A stretch of DNA of 64,000 bases, taken from Phaeosaccion multiseriatum (taxonomy: Eukaryota; Ochrophyta, other classes). Each line of letters begins with the position of its first letter. The first letter of the stretch is position 1. The notes under the pieces were generated by a model. The model was not told the DNA's origin, did no database searches, and worked only from the letters and a program-made list of their open reading frames with translations. Location of the stretch: positions 4,154,001 through 4,218,000 of the forward strand of contig OZ218954.1 in NCBI GenBank assembly GCA_965112735.1, in the 5' to 3' direction. Position numbers and translations under genes: made by a program. Shown in pieces: positions 1 through 11,715 of this stretch.

Positions 1-2405
1 AAGACAAAAGACCACAGTCAATGGGATGGTGGCCAATGGCAGGCACACAAGAACCCAAAGGTATGGTGTTAGAAGGGGCTGAAACGGGTGGGGCGGAGTG
101 GGACACAGGCATCGGCAGCGCCCTCCTTCAAGACAACGTGTCACCGCCCTCTCTCTGGCTCCCTCCCCATCCGGTGCCATCCACCATCTGGTGCCATCAC
201 CCATCCCCCATTCCCCAACCGCCGCTACCTGTATCCACTGCCCGCCTCCCCCCCATCATTCAGTCCCATTCCCCAGCCCCCCCCCCCCCCGCCATCCATT
301 GCCATCCCCCTCCTCACCTGTATCCTCTGCACGAGGTTAGCGAAGTCCATGGTGCACGTCTGAAGTGTCTCCAGCGCCGCCTGACGGAGTTTCAGTTTCA
401 GTTTCAGTTTCAGTGTAGTATTGTAGACCCCTCCCCAAATCCCCACGGACATCCTTCCCATCCCATCGCCTCTGTCGCCTGTAGATTTATGTACCTAGAC
501 AACCCCCCCCCCCCCCATTCATCCATCCCTCCATCCATCCACTGCCATCCGCTATCTCCTGTCTACCTGGCAGTTGTCGGTACTGTGCTCGGCCTCGCAC
601 AGAGAGTACAGCTCGTCCACAGCGCGGTTCACGTTCTTGAATAGATAGTCCCACAGCCTGACGTAGTATGTCAACAAACAATAAGTCAGCAGGCAGGAAT
701 CGGTAAGCAGTAAGTCGACAGCAGTGAGGTTATTCAACACAGGAGCAAGGAGAAAAGTCGAGTGAAGTAGGGCAGAGGCAAACAAAAATGGCAAGTGCGT
801 GCAGTACTTTCCCTCCTATGCCTTCCCGTCCCTTCCACCTATACGCCACCTCTTACCTTTTGCTGAAGTTGCTGGTAGCCCCTCCAGAGCGGTCGCTCCC
901 GTGCTGGCTCGAGGCCTTGTCACACACAATACACGCCATATATGCCATACATACGCCACATTCCAAAATCCAAGGAGACCAACCGAGCGTAAGGGCCCGC
1001 TATTGTTTGAGCGAGTGACTGACCACAAAGGATATCACCTGTCCTCCCACATCCCACACCAATCCACTGCCACTCCCGCCCACAGAGCCTCTCTGCCCGT
1101 TACGTACCCTTCCCGCCCCCTTGTATCACCAACTCCCTCACCTTGCATGCTTCTCTCGTGGTCTTGAATGCCTCTCTGGTGGTCTGTGGTCCTCTCCTCT
1201 TGAGCGGACTCGTGCCCTTCTCCACCACTTGCCGAGCGAGGAGAACGCCGCCCCCGCTCCCCCCCAGCCCCCCCGCGGGACAGGTACCACCCGTCACTCT
1301 GCTGCCGCTGCTGCCGCCGCCTCCTTCCCTCCCTCCTCCTTCTCCTCCTCCTCCCCCTCCCCCTCCCCCGTCTCCTCCTCCCGGGCCCCCATACCCCGCC
1401 GCGCTGCTCGTCGTTGTACAATGACTACCCGTATGAGTCCCATAGCCTCCACCGTTCCGCATGGTGGTGGGCCGCGGTATGCCCACCATGCCACTGCCAG
1501 AGGTCCCCACCCCTGTGCTGATGTAGGACCCGTTCATGGGGGTGGGGGCACTGATGCCTCCTGCTGCCCCTCCTGCTCCTCCTCCTCCTCCTGGGCTGGG
1601 GTTAGGCACTCTCCTACACGGTGGCGAGAAGGAGAGAGGGAGAAGGAGGGTTAAGAGGGAGAGAGAGGGAGAGAGGGCTAGCGATAGAGAGGCGCGGAGA
1701 GAGAGGGGGGGGGGGGGGGGACTGAGAGGACGAGCAACAGAGAGGGAGGGAGAGAGAGAGGGAGAGCGAGAGAGAGAGAGAGAGAGACTAGATAGGATCA
1801 AGGGAGGGGAGGAGACTTGAAGAGAGAGGGGAGAGTAGGGTGAAGTCACATCCTCCGACTAGAGAGGGGTCGCTCGAGTATACGGTGGATGGGCAAAGCA
1901 CCGTACTACCTACGAGGAGGCAGGGAAGGAGGGCACGAGGGAAGGCAACGAGTCGAGTGGGGTGGATCGAAGTAGGGATGGTGGGTACAGAGGGTAGGAG
2001 GACCTCCAATACTCACCAGGAGAGAATGTTGCGAGCATCTGGGCCCTCGCTGCTGATGATCTTGGCGATGTCCGTGGACACTCGCAGGGGCTGCGGCTGG
2101 GACGCCGCGGGATCGGGGGGGGGGGACGGCGCCCAGCCTTCTCCTCCTTCTTCACCATCTTCTTCATTCACCCCCTCCTCCGCTTTGCCGTCATCGTCCT
2201 CCTGACCCTCGTTCTGCCCCTCCTTGTCCCTATCGACCGCTCCCTCCTCCTCCTTCTCGCCTCCTTCGATCTCGTCCTCCACTTCGTCGTGCCCAGGCTT
2301 TGTCTTGTGCCCCCCCTCCTCCGCGGCCTTGTCCCCTTCCTTCGCCACGTCCTCCCCAGGTTGCATGTTTTCCTCCTTCTGCCGGTTCCTGCGGGTCTCC
2401 TCCAT
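1..2405 (-). CDS. SCAPER: SCAPER homologue, N-terminal part (gene runs off the left edge)
   Basis: Five exons on the minus strand join in phase: 2405-2017, 1613-1142, 915-857, 657-567 and 380-318. They give about 358 residues, and the gene continues past the window edge. Exon 1 starts at an ATG with an in-frame TGA just upstream; it is very rich in Glu, Asp and Gly. Exon 2 is Gly/Ser-rich. Exons 4 and 5 encode the recognisable part: LWDYLFKNVNRAVDELY, then LCEAE, then LETLQTCTMDFANLVQRI. This matches the conserved N-terminal domain of S-phase cyclin A-associated protein in the ER. Known family members are ER-associated and linked to cyclin A/CDK2 and cilia; that role here is inferred from family only. 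Exon 3 is the least certain: it is short (59 nt), has no homology and was chosen because it restores phase. Bases 1-317 look like intron. Confidence 0.72.
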
Positions 2406-2610
2406 CTCAAGCTTTTGTCAGACTGGAAGGAGTGCAGCAAGGCGGCAGCCTCAGACTGCCACAACACACAATGGCGAATGGGAGAGGATCCGTTCGTTGC
2501 ACATCACGTCCCCTTCTTCTTCTCTCTCCGCTCTCAACCTCCCTTCAACACCGTAATCGTCCAACTGGTCAGTTTTTTACTCTTAGCACACGGCGGCGAG
2601 GACAGAAACA

Positions 2611-4444
2611 CCATGTAAAGTGGAGGAGGCGCTGCAGCTCGTCCAAGAGTGGGAGCAAAAGAAGGGAGGGGAAGGGCGTCGGTGCAGATGCGGGGAAGCG
2701 TGAAGCTGCTGAAGGACTGCGGGCTTGAGATGAGATGAGTGAAATACGATGGCAAGACCGCGCTGACCCAAGCTTCATTAAAGGGCCATTTCGCTGCAGG
2801 AGCTCGTGGAGGAGGGTGCAGATGTGAGCAAATGTGATCGGTGTGAACTTCCTCCCTTAACTGCGGGTTTCGGCCCGTTTTAAGTATGCATCGTCGGAGC
2901 ATGGGGCCAAGGTGGAGGGTAGCTACGCCTTGCACAGTGCCACACAAGCCGGTTGTCGTGAGTCTGTGCGATTGCTACTCAAGCCCGGTGGAAGTTGAAT
3001 GAGGATGCATTGATAGTTACACACCAGCCAGGCGTTGGTGTGTAGAGGTGGACGACGGCAACACCAGCGAAAGAATGGAGGCCCTGTCCTTACTGCTGGA
3101 GCTAGGAGCGGATTTGAACGTCAACCATGACAACGGGTGGTCTCTTTTGCACTTCGCTGCTGAGGGAGGTCACGGTGAACTCATCGACGAGTTCGTCCGT
3201 CGAGGGCTGGAGGTGGACGCGAAGGACTCTTATCAGCGCACTCCTCTTCACCTCGCTGCTATGCACGGCACGTCCACCTGTGTGAAGGCGCTCATCCGCC
3301 TCGGTGCCTCCCTCGACGCTGTGGATTGCTAGACTAAGAGAACGCCACTCCACACTGCCCTGGAGTCCAAGAGGGTGGACGCTTCTGCCGAGCTGATCAA
3401 CGCGGGAGCCAACGTTAACGCCGAGCGAGACTGCAACATTGCACCCCTTCATCTGGCAGCAGCAGCATGAGGCTTGTGTACCTCCTGTTGGAGGCTGAGG
3501 CTGAGGTCGACGCTCTGACCACCAAGGGGAGCAGCCCCTTGATGGTGTGCTTGTCTCCCAGAAAGGGTGACAATGTGTCAGCCCTGTTTGGGTATGGAGG
3601 GTGGTCAGGATCGAAGGAAGATAGGGAGAAGGTGGCGGCACTCCTGCTGGAGATGGGCGCTGCCGTCACCAAGCCAGTCATGGCCTTGGCTGGAGAGAGC
3701 GATTGTGGGGACGTCATTGGGGCGCATTTCAGTAAGGAAAGGGACGCACGAGATACTTCTAATCGTGTTTGCAACACCATAGCTGGCCACATCTCTTCCG
3801 GCTCTGCCTACTCTGAGGCCGCCAAGGAGGGCCGTGTGGTGCGAGTGCGCTGGGTAGACAGGACGACGGGGAAGAGCAAGGACACGCAGTACACACTGAG
3901 CATACCCCTGATGGAGCTGCTGATGAACAAGACTGAGGGAGAGGGAGGGAGCTCTGACGGCTCGGACAGGCATGACACGGCTGCAGGCAGTCTCCCCACA
4001 ATGCTGGACCCGGCGGGGCGTGGCTTCATGGGCATCAAGGGCAAGGCCAAGGACGAGGTGGAGGTGACATTTGACGGAGTGGACTTTACCGAGGAGGGCT
4101 TTGCGGCTGTGGTGCAGTTCGTCACGACGGGTAGCGTCAAGAGCCTGCTTACCCGAGGGCGCCATGGGCAGCTGAGTAGTAGCGGCTGCTCCGAGACGGT
4201 CGGCGGCGGCGGTGGTGAAGTAGGTGGTGGGAGTAGTGAGGCAGGAGGAGAAAGGAAGAGGGAACGCGTGAAGCTGTTCGACGAGGTGAGAGCGAAGCAG
4301 GCTCTGCAGGCAGCGGGCTTCTTCTGCATCGAGGCCATGTCGAGGGAGGTGAAGGCGCTCATGACTCTGTACGGCTTCGAGCTGGCCAAGGAGGCGGAGG
4401 AAGAGGATGAGCCGCCGAGGAAGCGAAGCAGGGAGGATCCTTAG
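2611..4444 (+). pseudogene. Ankyrin/BTB-like family copy 1, decayed
   Basis: The segment aligns by eye along its length with the intact copies at 18333-20372 and 40810-42882, but it is broken. The expected start is ATG followed at once by TAA (2611). The first ankyrin repeats carry several indels and stops between 2700 and 3045. An open stretch from 3048 encodes ankyrin repeats and ends at a TAG (3330-3332). A deletion near 3465 shifts frame again, after which 3467-4444 is open and encodes the last ankyrin repeat and the complete C-terminal BTB-like region ending in PPRKRSREDP. An AATAAA lies at 4500-4505. The 3' half is far better preserved than the 5' half, as if recently corrected by gene conversion or under separate constraint. 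A short C-terminal protein from 3467 cannot be excluded. Confidence 0.8.
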
Positions 4445-4499
4445 CCAGCCCTTGGCATCTTAGCTTGTGGCTTGCTGCTCTGCTCTATGAATACATTTC

Positions 4500-4505
4500 A
4501 ATAAA
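4500..4505 (+). promoter_or_regulatory. AATAAA poly(A) signal after ankyrin copy 1
   Basis: A canonical AATAAA lies 56 bases after the stop codon of the family-1 relic. Its survival suggests the 3' half could still be transcribed. Confidence 0.45.
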
Positions 4506-4670
4506 ATTGGTGATGAAGGGGGGAGAATGGATGTCCGCGACATCGAGGTCGACTTGCAGAATGTGAGTTTTGCGGGGGCTCGACATTTGAGGAGCTGAAA
4601 CTGAAACTGGATCCTCCCCCGACCGCTCCTCTCCCTCCCGACTCCTTGCCCTTGTGCTCCCGCGTGTAGC

Positions 4671-7518
4671 ATGGCGCTGGAAAGTGGGCACTGCTCCTAC
4701 TCTATGGCATTGCTAGTGGTACTGGCATCGGTCACCGTTGGGCGGTGCTGGATCGTTCCACCAATTCCCTCTGCAACACCTTCCAGGCCAACGATGGGAT
4801 CAGCTCATGCATTGCTCAGGTATTTGCCTTCAACAGCAGCAGGACCTCACACGGGCCCTCCGCGCAAGCGAGGTCGGGCAGCGATGACCAGGTCAGTGTA
4901 GAAGAAGGGTAGAGAGGCAGCCAGGCCCAGGGTTTCGTTCCCCTCCTCCTCCCCTCATCTCTTTCTCACACACTCTCTCGTCCCACTGGTACGAGCAGCA
5001 GGCAGCGCATGGCATCGGATCCAGACGGAGAGGATTCAAGCGGCAAGACGGACCAGAGCAGAAAAAGAGGTAAGAAAATAGCCCCCCCCACCCCCCCCTG
5101 CAACACACATGATACCCTATTCCTTTCCAAGCCTCCACCCCTCCCTCAATACCTCTTCCTACGATGCGAATGCCGCTCATACGTCTTGTGCCTCCCCTCT
5201 TGTCGATAAAACAATCACACCCATACAATCACACGGTTCTGCAGAGCGAAACGTGCAGGAGCTGCGAGACTTGACATCTGCGATGGAGTCATCATCATCA
5301 TCGTCGTCGTCGGGAGAGGCCGACGGCGGGAAGGACGGCGGAAACGAGGGGGTTGAGAAGGAGGAGGCGAAGCAACAGGACGAAGACGAATCGTCGTCAG
5401 CTGCGGACGGGCTGCAGGGGTTATTCGACTTCTCCTTGTCGCTGGGGGGACAAGGGGAGGAGGAGGAGGAGGAGGAGAAGGGGGAAGCCGGGGCAGCAGC
5501 AGAAGAAGGAGGAGGAGGGGAAGGAGGCAGCGCTCCAGCCGAAAATGAGGTCTTTCAAGGACTTTCAGACCTCTCTCTGGCTCTAGGGGGGGGGGCACCG
5601 GAGGCGCCCAAGGGCTTGGACTCGACAATAGAGAAGGTGTTCGAAAGCGTGATTGCTGAGGTGAAGGCGGAGGTCGCCGAGAAGAAGAATGCAGCGCTGC
5701 TGGTACGTACGCAAGTATTGCATAGAAAGAGAAGCCGGGGAGGAGAGGAACAGGGACAGGGAGAGAAGGAGAGAGAGAGAAAGAGTTAGAGGTGGGGGAG
5801 GGAGGGGTGTGGGGGGAACAGAGGGAAGGAAAGAGAGGCGCGCTGTGTGTTTTGGGCCCTGAAATCGCACTATACCAAGCCTGTGATGACTGTTTTCTAA
5901 ACCATACCCGACGTTGACTTGTTCGTCTTAACCCTCCTCTCCCCTCCCCTCCCCTCTGCTCCGCTCCTCTCCTCTCCTCTTCCCCCTCCTTACTCTCTCC
6001 TCCTCCCCTCTCCTCTCCTCTCCTCTCTTCCTTCTCTCCCTCTCTGTCTCTGTCTCTCTCTCTTTCTCTCTTTCTCCACTTTCTCTCAGGAGGTGAAGTT
6101 GGAAGAGATAGAGGCGTTAGAACGTGTCAAGGAAGAGCTCGTAGGTACAGTATTTAATGCTCCCCATTACACCTCGTTAACTGTGATCGCTGTAATGCCC
6201 ATTGCGTGAACTGTGATGTGCATGACGTTCAGTATTTGCGTAATTGCGAGATGAAAGTTAACGAGATGGGCATGACTTTCCGTATGAGTTGCTTTGTTTC
6301 AGTGGTGTCCCATGTTCAGCATTAATTGTGCACTCCGCGCTTTCCATCTCCTTTTACTTAATTGGCTCAGACGAGATGGAAGCGTTTCGGAAAGAGCAGC
6401 GAGAGGCCGGGAAGGACACGATGCAGCGGGCGGAGAAGGATCTTGAGGATAGTAATGTAGAGGTCCGGAAGATAGAGGTGAGGGAGGGACGGAGGGAGGG
6501 AGGGACAGAAGGAGGGAGGGACAGAAGGAGGGAGGGAAGGAGAGCAGGAGGGAGGGAAGGAGAAAGGAGATAGAGGAAACGAGAGAGAGAGGAGGGAAGG
6601 AGAGGGGGAGGAGACGAGCGTCTTTCTCCTCCCTCCCTCATCCTCCCTCCGCCCACAACATCCTCCTTGCGACCAAATCCACCTGACCACCGACGCTCTT
6701 CCGTACACACGCACACTCACACACACAAGCACGTATATACATACACACCACCAACGTCGACTGACGCCTCCTACAACAACCCACTCACACCCTGATACAC
6801 GCACGCACACACACATACACACACACGCACACACACTTGCTTTCTTGCTTGTGTGAAGGCGTCCATCGAGGAAGAGATCAAGATGATAAAGGCCCTCGGG
6901 GAGGAGCTTGTCGGAGACGACCCCAGAGAGAGCACGTTTGGCAAGATCCTCGCCAAGCCAGGCTGGCAGAGGGCTGCACTTGCTCTGGCCATTGCCGTCG
7001 CCAACCAAGCAGCCAATCAGGTGGGAGGGCAGGGAGAGGGGAGGGGAAAGGATGGGAGGAGAGGGGAGAGGAGGGGAGGGGGAGGGGAGGGAGCAGGGAT
7101 GGTAGGGGATGGGAGGCGATGGCGAGGAATGGCAAGTCAACTTCTTTGCTTAGGCGGGAATTGCAGGGGAATGGGTGACAGAGCTCGACGGGCAGAGGGA
7201 ATGTATGGCCTGACTCCGTTGCTGCTCCTTGACCGTCCCCTCCCTCCCTACCTACCTACCTACCTACCTCCCCTCACCTTGCCTCCACTCCCTCACCTCC
7301 TTCCTCTCTCCCCTCCCCTCCCCTCCTCTCCCTCTCCCCCCGCCCCCCTTCCCTCCCTCTCCTTCCCTCCCCTTCCCTCGCACCCCAAACAGGGCTACTT
7401 GGTCTGGCAGGACAGAGGGGGTGACCTCACAGTGGCCTTGGCGGAGCTTGCCGTGGTGGGAGGGCTGTTGATTGCGTTTGCCCTGCCCGCTAGTGGCGAT
7501 GATGAGGAGAAGGATTAA
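4671..7518 (+). CDS. Putative plastid-targeted membrane protein, function unknown
   Basis: Seven exons join in phase: 4671-4891, 4999-5069 (4996 and 5002 also fit), 5245-5702, 6090-6144, 6371-6477, 6859-7020 and 7393-7518. They give about 399 residues. The N-terminus has a hydrophobic segment (MALLVVLASVTVG) followed by RCWIVPP and a stretch rich in Ser, Thr, Pro and Arg. This looks like the signal-plus-transit presequence used for import into secondary plastids, with Trp in place of the usual Phe at the junction. The middle is acidic with a Ser run and two related FQGL/LQGLF-type helices (QGLFDFSLSLGG and QGLSDLSLALGG). A charged, probably coiled-coil segment follows. The C-terminus has two hydrophobic helices (WQRAALALAIAVAN and LTVALAELAVVGGLLIAFAL) and an acidic tail. 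No enzyme motif was recognised. Plastid location is inference. Confidence 0.68.
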
Positions 7519-7530
7519 TTGACTGATTGG

Positions 7531-7655
7531 TTGGTTGGTTGGTTGGTTGGTTGACTGGCTGTCTGACCGCTTGACTCACTGATTCAATGACTGACTGATT
7601 GATTCACTGACTGGTTGACTGATTGGTTGATTCGCAGTCATCTGCACAGAGTTCC
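7531..7655 (+). repeat. TTGG/TGACTGATT tetranucleotide-type repeats
   Basis: A run of TTGG units followed by degenerate TGACTGATT words lies in the short gap between two convergent genes. It may fall in the 3' UTR of either gene. Confidence 0.8.
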
Positions 7656-7797
7656 GCTGTCGCAAACCCCGTAAGTAGACTTAACAACGGAATTACCGTA
7701 GTACTTCGATCTATGTCTACCTACCTACCTATCTATCGATCGATCTGTCTCCGATGAGGGGGAGTGGTCTGTCATCTCCTCCTCCTCCGTCGCCGCT

Positions 7798-8377
7798 CTA
7801 CCCCTCTTCCTTCATGCATCCCTTCACCAGAGCCTGGGCCTCTCTCTTTCTCTTCTTCTTCTCCCCCCCGCTGGGCCGCTTACCCCCCTTCTTTCTCTTG
7901 CGCTTCTTTCCCTCCCCCAGCCCTCCTCCTCCTCCTCCTCCCCCGGGCCAAGCTGCTGCTGCTGCTGCTGCTGCTGCTGCACCAACTGCAGTATCACCAA
8001 CTGCTCCGCTTCTCTCCAACAAGGCCACAAAGAAGCCGTTTGTGTGGTCCTCCTCGGGCTTTGCCCTCACCATACACCGCACCTGAGCGGCGCTGAGCCC
8101 CTCTGTGGGCACCCCCCTCCGCCCCCACAAGGGTAGACATGGTACAAGCTGAAAGGGCTCAATCGGCGGCTGTCTTGCTCCTGCCGCCTCTTCTCCCCCC
8201 TGCCCCTGCTGCTGAGAATCCATCTGTGAGGCCAGCGCTGCCCGAACCACCAACTCGTTTTCTTCATGGTGGATGGAGCATGTTGAGTACACAATACGTT
8301 TCACCTGCAGAACCGATTAAGAGAGAGAGAGAAGCGAGTGTGAGAGAGAGAGTGACTGCCTGCCTGCCTGCCTGTAT

Positions 8378-8415
<38 letters not shown>

Positions 8416-10126
8416 GGTCTGTCTGTCTGTCTGTCTATCTAGCTGTATGTCTCAAACCGAAACAGGACCGAACACACACAGCATGTCTGCCCGAAACTCT
8501 CGTGTAAAGTTAAGTAAGCTACGTACCTGGGGGAAGCTCATCGCCTTTCTTAGAGCCGTGAGCTGGAACTGAGCCAGGGAGTGAATGCGAGCCTGAGCCT
8601 TGGCCCGACGTTTGTCATCAACTGTTCCTTCTGCTGCTGCTGCTGCTGCTGCTCCTCCTCCTCCGCCTTGCCTCTCCTCCTCCTCCTCCTCCTGCTGCTG
8701 CTGCTGCCCCTCCTCCTCTTCGTCCACGTCGTAGAGTCTGTCCGGGGTGGAGATGATACCGCCTGTTGTTGTGTTTGTTTCGCGGTATCGAGGGGTTCGA
8801 GATTGAAGATTCGAGATTGACGGTCCATTAGAAGAGAGTGTCGGGAGGGAGTGTACGGTAACAGAGAGAGAGAAAGAGAGAAGGCGAACGCGAAGGGTTG
8901 AACAGAGGAAGTAGGAAAGCAGACCGTGGGCTCGTCTTTCTGTTGTTGTTGTCCACAGAGGAGGGTTAACAAAACAAAACCACAACGCCCAGCCCCCCAG
9001 ATAGATAGAAAGGAGCAAGCAACACTTGACACGCAAACACCTGAAACTGAAACTGACACTCACTTCCACTGCAGCTGGGGTCGAGCAGGATGGCAGTGAC
9101 GTCCCTGTATGTGCGCGAGTTGGGATCCACCTCAAGAAAGTCCTGCAGGCTGGCGACGATGCGGCCCTCGCCGCCCGCCTCCTTGGCTCTGCGCTGCAGG
9201 GTACGGAGCCGCTGAGGGTCTGAGAGGGGAGGAGAGACAAGCAGAGGGAAGGGGATGACAGTGGATGGGGGAGGGGAAAGTAAGGTTAAGTAAGGCCCAT
9301 CCAAGTAAGGTCCATCCCATATCTGTCCAATACCATCAATCCATCCATCCATCCATCCATCCATCCATCCATCCACTGCCATCTCCTCCATCCATCCACT
9401 GCCATGTCCTCCATCCACCCAAGTACCGCCGTACCTTTGTCGAAAGCGAACACCTTGCACGTCCTCTCCCTCCGTTTCTCCTTCCCCTCCCCTCTCTTCC
9501 CCTTCCCCTTGGCCGCTCCTGCTTCTGCTGCTGCTGCTGCTGCGACTCCGGCGGCCCCGCTTCCGCTCTCCTCGCCATCCGCTGCCATCTTCTCCCTCTG
9601 GAAGAGCAGCGAAGCGGCGTGGGAGGTCTTGTTGCCAGGAGCCGCACACGCGTCGATCACGTCACCAAACACTGAGGAGTGGAGAGGCAGAGAGGCAGAG
9701 AGGTAGAGAGAGTGGCTTTAGTAGGCTGAGGCAAAGGCAGAGGGACACAGGGAGAGAGGCAGCAGGGGTAGATAAGTAGACAAGTCAGAGAGAGAGAGGT
9801 AAAGAAGCATTGTCCCTCTCCCTCTCCCTTCTCCCCCCCTCCCCCCCTCTCTCTCCCTCTCTCTCCCGTTCCCTCCCTTCCTCCCCCTCCCCCCCTCTCT
9901 CTCCCTCTCCCTCCCTCTCCCTCTGCCTCACCCTCTCTCTCTGCCCCCCCATCCCCAAGCAGGGCCTGAGCGGAGAAGCAGGAACTCTTGTCCTGCAGGA
10001 TGAGGCTCCCCTTCTTTACCATAGAACTGAGGTGCAGCTCCGTCCCCACCGGGAACACGAGCAGAGAAGGCACCACCGTATCCACCTGGGCATGCACACG
10101 CGCACACGCACACACGCGCAGAGAGA

Positions 10127-10174
<48 letters not shown>

Positions 10175-11488
10175 GAGAGAGAGAGACACTGCATAGAGTC
10201 AGCATGACATGCTTTTAGCTCACTGCTCATCTCCATCCACTGCCATCCCCACCCACCTGGGGATGTAAGCCGCTCTTGGCAAGCTCCTGAAGTGCCCCTT
10301 CCACGCTTATGCGCATGAGACTCACTCGCGCGTACCTGACGAGGGGGTGGATGGATGGCAGTGGATGGATGGTAGTGGATGGATGGCAGTGGATGAGGGA
10401 CGGGTTGGACTGAAACTGAGGCCCTGTCTTACCCACGCATTGGCATATTGCACCCACCTGGGGAAGAAGTGCCGCCTGGCGCGAGGGGGTAGCAGCATCT
10501 GCACCGAGGCTTCTGAGTTGAGGCCCTTCTCCTCCCGGAGCTGTGCAAGAGCTTGTTGGAGGGCGGGCTGGTGGCTGCTGAAGTGACGCTTGAGTTTGCC
10601 CCCTCCCTGCATGGGTGGGGTATAGGGTATAGGGTATGGGTATAGGGTATAGGGTGTAGGGTACAGGGTAGGGAGGGTAGTGTGTTGTGGGGACGATAAG
10701 GTATGGGTGAAACAGTGGATGGACAGGGTAGGAACAGGTTGGGGACAGGACAACGGCAGGACAATGACAGGACGGGATAGGACGGGACAAGTCAGCACAC
10801 AAGGCAAGCAAGCAAGCAAGCGAGCAGCACGCAAGCAACAGGCAGGCAAGCAAGCACGCAAGAGAATTTTTAGTGGGTCTCTGTGGAGCGGACCGAATCG
10901 GATCGTTATTCGATTGAAGTGAAAGCTTCTACCTCTTTACCTGGATGGACTTCTTGCCAAATAGGAGATCGTAAAGCATCACATAGCCCTGAGCCTTGTC
11001 ACGCACCAGCTCCGGGGAAAAGAGGGTGCCGCTGTGATAGGGAGGGGAGGGAGAGAGGGAGGGGGGGGGCGAAGGTGGAACATGAATATACTCCATCCAG
11101 GCGAGCAAAGAACAGTGCACCAAGACAGAGAGAGAGTGCAGGGGGTCTTGTCTAGAGAAAGCGATGCAAAATTGGTGTGTGGAGAAACCATGGGTGGGGT
11201 CCGGGGGATTGCTTCATTGATTCCCTCTCCTCCCCCGCTGGGCTGCCAGTTCCCGAATGGCAGAGAGCCTCACCTCAGGTCAGCAGCCTGTGCGAGCTGA
11301 TCGATGAGTGGCGTGAAGCGCAGCGTCTCACTGACCAGCGCATAGAGCTTCCTCTTGCGCTGCCTGGCGGGGTTGTTCTCGCCCCCCTCAGCTTCCTTGC
11401 CCCCCTTGAAGGCGAGCGTCTTGAGACTGCCCTTGCGCTGATTTACGGCCGACAGTAGGCGTGCGGCCTCTCTGTACTGGAAGGACAT
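7798..11488 (-). CDS. NSUN5: NSUN5/Rcm1-type rRNA (cytosine-5) methyltransferase
   Basis: Nine exons join in phase: 11488-11274, 11031-10941, 10606-10458, 10335-10257, 10085-9932, 9671-9435, 9219-9064, 8762-8527 and 8304-7798. They give 607 residues. The start (MSFQYREAARLLSAVNQRKG) aligns with the NSUN5 N-terminus, which supports this ATG. The SAM-binding motif is DACAAPGNKTSH (about residues 236-247). The motif IV cysteine is in DPSCSGSG (C358), and the motif VI cysteine is in YSTCS (C448). Both cysteines needed by m5C RNA methyltransferases are present. The family methylates one cytosine of large-subunit rRNA in the nucleolus. The C-terminal tail carries a lysine/arginine-rich nucleolar-type signal. 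Lineage-specific insertions include an Ala-rich run after the catalytic core, a Gln/Glu/Gly/Ala run in exon 8 and an Ala/Lys run in exon 6. Exon 9 contains the dispersed GTTGGTGATAC word, translated as AVGDTAV. Confidence 0.93.
8376..8446 (+). repeat. (GTCT)n microsatellite in NSUN5 intron 8
   Basis: Perfect to near-perfect GTCT units, in the intron between the last two NSUN5 exons. Confidence 0.9.
10133..10172 (+). repeat. (CA)n microsatellite in NSUN5 intron 4
   Basis: About 38 bases of alternating CA in the intron between exons 4 and 5 of the NSUN5 gene. Confidence 0.9.
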
Positions 11489-11715
11489 GTCTCTCTTTGG
11501 TCATACCCTTTTCTCTACTTGCACTAGCTGCCAAGTCTAGTTCAGGAGGGTTGGGCTATCTTCATCGTGGAAAGAGAAGGATTTGGGATGCAGGCAAATC
11601 ACTTTGTTTGTGTTTTTTTGCTTTGATGATCGTGGATGTTGTCGTTCCATCTATGCGTGTTGGTTCTTCGATTTGGCCCTAAAGTTGTCACTGATGATCT
11701 CACGTTCTATATTCA
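11489..11715. promoter_or_regulatory. Presumed bidirectional promoter between NSUN5 and PUS3
   Basis: Only 227 bases separate the two divergent start codons. The segment is less repetitive and more AT-rich than its surroundings (for example around 11600-11650), and I see no TATA box. A shared promoter is inferred from geometry alone. Confidence 0.45.
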
